A stretch of DNA of 64,000 nt from positions 6,138,001 through 6,202,000 of the forward strand of contig NZ_CP048833.1 of assembly GCF_012971725.1 (NCBI RefSeq), written 5' to 3'. This document shows, piece after piece, positions 61,603 to 64,000 of the stretch. Origin of the DNA: Pseudomonas multiresinivorans (GTDB taxonomy: Bacteria; Pseudomonadota; Gammaproteobacteria; Pseudomonadales; Pseudomonadaceae). The notes under the pieces are model-generated. The model was given only the letters and a program-made list of their open reading frames with translations. It was not told the DNA's origin and did not search any database. A program made the position numbers and the translations under genes. Positions within the stretch are counted from its first letter, which is position 1. Every line of letters starts with the position of its first letter.

Positions 61603-62193
61603 TCAGGCGACGAAATCGCCCTGGAGTTGTTCCAGCAATACCTGGATACGCGCCAGACGCACGGTCGGGTCGTCCATCTCCAGCAGCACCTGCTTCTGGT
61701 CGCGCTCGAAGGGCAGCAGGTAGGCGAGCTGGCAGGCCAGTTCCTGCTGGCCATTGACCTCTCCACCCATCTCCAGCGCCGAAACCATGGGGTGCATGGA
61801 CAGCGCCTCGAGCAGCGCGGCAAGGTCGTCATGTTCCTTGGTCAGCGGCTGGTTCGGCTGCTCGTCCAGCCACTCGATTTCAGCCACCGTCAGTTGGTCC
61901 GTCTGCACGTTGGCGGAGAGCACGCGGAAGCGCCGACCGCCTTCGACCCGAATGCCCAGCAGGCCGTTGGACTGCTGCTGCCAGTCCTTGATGTGCGCCT
62001 CGCAGCCAACCAGGCTGTAGCGCTCCGGCGCATCGCCAACCTCCTCGCCCTCGACGATGGCCACCACGCCGAACCCGCCGTTCTGCTTCATGCAGCGGCC
62101 GATCATGTCCAGGTAGCGCGCCTCGAAGATCTGCAGGTCAAGGCGGCAGCCGGGGAACAGCACGGTATTGAGGGGGAAGAGCGGGAAACTCAT
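61603..62193 (-). CDS. Lon N-terminal-like (LON substrate-binding) domain protein
   Basis: The 196-residue protein is a stand-alone LON substrate-binding domain (MSFPLFPLNTVLFPGCRLDLQIFEARYLDMI, then GEEVG..ERYSLVGCEAHI and GIRVEGGRRFRV). The C-terminal half is helical. There is no ATPase or protease part. Its role is unknown. An in-frame ATG at 62211 would add MPNGVS, but the 62193 start gives the family N-terminus. Confidence 0.88.
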   Translation of the reverse strand: MSFPLFPLNTVLFPGCRLDLQIFEARYLDMIGRCMKQNGGFGVVAIVEGEEVGDAPERYSLVGCEAHIKDWQQQSNGLLGIRVEGGRRFRVLSANVQTDQLTVAEIEWLDEQPNQPLTKEHDDLAALLEALSMHPMVSALEMGGEVNGQQELACQLAYLLPFERDQKQVLLEMDDPTVRLARIQVLLEQLQGDFVA

Positions 62194-62211
62194 GGATACT
62201 CCATTGGGCAA

Positions 62212-62925
62212 TCAGGCGATCAGTGCTACCGCCAACGGTAGCAGCACAGCGGTGGCCACGCCCATCAGGCTCATCGCCAGGGCAGCGAAGGCGCCGCATT
62301 CCTCGCCCTCCTGCAAGGCGCGGGAGGTGCCCACGGCGTGGGCGGTCATGCCCAACGCCATGCCTTGCGCAGCCGGATGGTGGACGCCGAAACGGCGCAG
62401 CAGTTCCGGGCCGAGGATGGCGCCGAGCACGCCGGTAATCAGCACGAACACCGCCGCCAGCGCCGCCACGCCGCCGATCTGGCTGGCCACCAGCATGGCG
62501 ATGGGCGAGGTCACCGACTTGGGCGCCAGGCTCATCAGCAATTCGTGGTCGACGCCGAACAGCCAGCCCAGGCCGATGCCCAGCGCGGTGGCGAACAGGC
62601 CGCCAACCAGCAGAGTGATCAGCGTCGGCCAGAACAGCTGGCGGATGCGCTTGAGGTTGAGGAACAGCGGCACCGCCAGCGCGACGGTCGCGGGGCCGAG
62701 GAGGATGGTCAGCACCTTGGCGCTGTTGCTGTACTCGCTGTAGTCGATGCCGCACGCCAGCAGCACCGCGATGACGATCAGCATCGATACCAGCACCGGC
62801 TGCAGGAATACCCAGCGCGTGCGCTCGTAGGCGGCCAGCGCCAGCTGATAAGCGCCCAGGGTGACGCCAACGCAGAACAGCGGGTGGTGGATGACGGAAT
62901 TCACCGCGCCTTGCCAGTCGAACAT
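62212..62925 (-). CDS. LrgB-family membrane protein
   Basis: The 237-residue protein has about seven to eight helices. The family is marked by NLKRIRQLFWPTLITLLVGGLFATALGIGLG, APKSVTSPIAMLVASQIGG and LGMTAHAVGTSRALQEGEECGAFAALAMSLMG. LrgB/CidB proteins act with LrgA/CidA in murein-hydrolase export control or in carboxylate (pyruvate) transport; either is possible. It overlaps the LrgA gene by one base (TGATG). Confidence 0.9.
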   Translation of the reverse strand: MFDWQGAVNSVIHHPLFCVGVTLGAYQLALAAYERTRWVFLQPVLVSMLIVIAVLLACGIDYSEYSNSAKVLTILLGPATVALAVPLFLNLKRIRQLFWPTLITLLVGGLFATALGIGLGWLFGVDHELLMSLAPKSVTSPIAMLVASQIGGVAALAAVFVLITGVLGAILGPELLRRFGVHHPAAQGMALGMTAHAVGTSRALQEGEECGAFAALAMSLMGVATAVLLPLAVALIA

Positions 62926-63287
62926 CACGCACCCTCCTTCTGCTTGCGCTGGCGGTCGATGAGCTTCTGCATCAGCCAGCCGGCGAACACGAAGGACACC
63001 AGCAGCGACAGCGCCAGCGCGCCGGCGATGGCCCAGAAGTCCGCGGCGATCTGCTTCGCATAAGCCATCACGCCCACCGCCGCCGGCACCAGCAACAGCG
63101 GCAGGTAGCGCAGCAGCGAGGCAGCCGCCTCGTTGACCGGCTTGCTCACCTCGCCGTTCCACACCAAGAAGGCGAACAGCAGCACCAGCCCAATGATCGG
63201 GCCAGGGATCATGTGCAGGATGAGAGCATTCAGGCCCGTGCCGAGCAGTTGGAACAGCACCAGCCAGGTCAGGCCGCGTAGCAACAT
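62925..63287 (-). CDS. LrgA/CidA-family holin-like membrane protein
   Basis: The protein has 120 residues and four helices (LTWLVLFQLLGTGLNALI, PGPIIGLVLLFAFL, LPLLLVPAAVGVMA, IAGALALSLLVSFVFAGWLM), with the PGPIIGLVLLF motif of LrgA proteins. The ATG at 63287 has GGAG nine bases upstream; an in-frame ATG at 63296 would add three residues. It is the first gene of an LrgA-LrgB pair. Confidence 0.88.
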   Translation of the reverse strand: MLLRGLTWLVLFQLLGTGLNALILHMIPGPIIGLVLLFAFLVWNGEVSKPVNEAAASLLRYLPLLLVPAAVGVMAYAKQIAADFWAIAGALALSLLVSFVFAGWLMQKLIDRQRKQKEGA

Positions 63288-63455
63288 CAGAAACATCTCC
63301 AGCGCAATATGCCGACATTATGCCCGCCCGGCGCCCGCTATGGCGCGGCATTCGCCCAAAGCATGAATGCTTGACCGCTCCAGGGCGCCATGCTGATCTA
63401 CAGGCGGATTTCACGTAGGCCGTACTAGAAGAACAACGCATTCCCCGGAGGAAAC

Positions 63456-63911
63456 ATGGCATTCGTACCCGTAAGCGCACTGAAGGACTACATCGGCAAG
63501 GACCTGGGCCATTCGCAGTGGATCACCGTCGATCAACAGCGCATCAACCAGTTCGCCGAGTGCACCGAGGACCACCAGTTCATTCACGTCGACCCGGAAA
63601 AGGCGAAGAAGACGCCCTTCGGCGGCACCATCGCCCACGGTTTCCTGTCGCTGTCGCTGATCCCGAAGCTCTGCGAGGGCCTGCTGGTCCTGCCGGAGAA
63701 CCCCAAGATGGTGGTCAACTACGGCCTGGACAGCGTGCGTTTCATCCAGCCGGTACCGGTGGATTCGCGCGTGCGCCTGCAGGTGACCATCACCGACATC
63801 ACCGAGAAGAACCCCGGCCAGTGGCTGATCAAGGCACGCTGCACCCTGGAGATCGAAGGGCTGCCCAAGCCGGCCTACATCGCCGAATCGCTGAGCCTGT
63901 GCTTCGTCTGA
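63456..63911 (+). CDS. MaoC-like (R)-specific enoyl-CoA hydratase
   Basis: The 151-residue protein has the hydratase-2 motif ECTEDHQFIHVDPEKAKKTPFGGTIAHGFLSLSLIPKL, with the catalytic Asp/His pair in DHQFIHVD (about residues 37-44), in the single-hotdog fold. Such PhaJ-like enzymes hydrate enoyl-CoA to (R)-3-hydroxyacyl-CoA, and may link fatty-acid oxidation to polyhydroxyalkanoate. The start at 63456 has CCGGAGG upstream. Confidence 0.9.
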   Translation: MAFVPVSALKDYIGKDLGHSQWITVDQQRINQFAECTEDHQFIHVDPEKAKKTPFGGTIAHGFLSLSLIPKLCEGLLVLPENPKMVVNYGLDSVRFIQPVPVDSRVRLQVTITDITEKNPGQWLIKARCTLEIEGLPKPAYIAESLSLCFV

Positions 63912-63932
63912 CAGCGCGCTAGCAGCGATGAG

Positions 63933-63960
63933 AAAAAAGCCCGCGACCGCGGGCTTTTTT
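63933..63960 (+). terminator. Terminator of the MaoC gene
   Basis: AAAAAAGCCCGCG-AC-CGCGGGCTTTTTT has a perfect stem and a T-run. Confidence 0.94.
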
Positions 63961-64000
63961 GCGTCACACTGCCAATGCGCCCCTCCGTCGATTCGAGCCT

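Overview
The window is a GC-rich, densely coding bacterial chromosome segment with the gene content and order of a Pseudomonas of the aeruginosa/nitroreducens/citronellolis type. The evidence is a morA-glyA pair, the aatJQMP-ggt-aauSR acidic amino acid locus, the prpR-prpB-prpC-acnD-prpF methylcitrate operon, a RIO kinase next to an HD-GYP response regulator, and many Pseudomonas-type REP doublets with the core GTAGGAGCGAGCTTGCTCGCGAA. No rRNA, tRNA, transposase, prophage or CRISPR array was seen. The species cannot be fixed from the sequence alone.

Layout. 1-8 kb: the 3' part of morA (PAS-GGDEF-EAL), glyA, a SecD-head-like lipoprotein, a purine-type permease with a structured leader, trmA and a DUF4136 lipoprotein. 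8-19 kb: small DUF proteins, alaC, a PhzF-like protein, a stand-alone FAD-dependent halogenase followed by a CPA2 antiporter, a YpfJ-type zinc metallopeptidase, a receiver protein lacking its phospho-acceptor, and prpE. 19-26 kb: a Bcr/CflA exporter and an RND efflux pair with a divergent TetR regulator but no outer-membrane channel gene. 25.7-30 kb: a copper island (copZ, an unknown exported protein, copA, cueR) with two recognisable CueR operators, then a HicAB toxin-antitoxin pair with a clear operator. 30-39 kb: an EamA exporter, a nucleotidyltransferase, a RIO kinase, an HD-GYP regulator with a solute-binding sensor kinase, ada, and two membrane proteins.

39-48 kb: the acidic amino acid system. 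A periplasmic binding protein, two permeases and an ATPase (aatJQMP) import glutamate/aspartate. Periplasmic gamma-glutamyltransferase (ggt) can release glutamate from gamma-glutamyl compounds. AauS/AauR sense the amino acids and activate a sigma-54 promoter. In front of aatJ the whole switch can be read: two TTCGG-N4-CCGAA sites, an IHF-like site and a GG-N10-GC promoter. 48-54 kb: an acidic protein, a large exported protein, an AraC regulator facing an NmrA-type oxidoreductase, two tandem paralogous small proteins of unknown function, a methyltransferase and a membrane protein. 54-61 kb: the methylcitrate operon, with GntR-type operators and several REP-like insertions between its genes. prpD is not found beside it, while prpE is present far away at 17-19 kb. 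61-64 kb: a Lon-substrate-domain protein, an LrgA/LrgB pair and a MaoC-type hydratase.

The items most likely to be new are the tandem small-protein family at 52.4-53.0 kb, the isolated halogenase/antiporter pair, the unknown exported protein inside the copper island, the G78 receiver protein, and the structured leader of the nucleobase permease. Most of the rest is conserved Pseudomonas core metabolism and regulation. Very long open frames antisense to real genes are a by-product of high GC at third codon positions and are not annotated.
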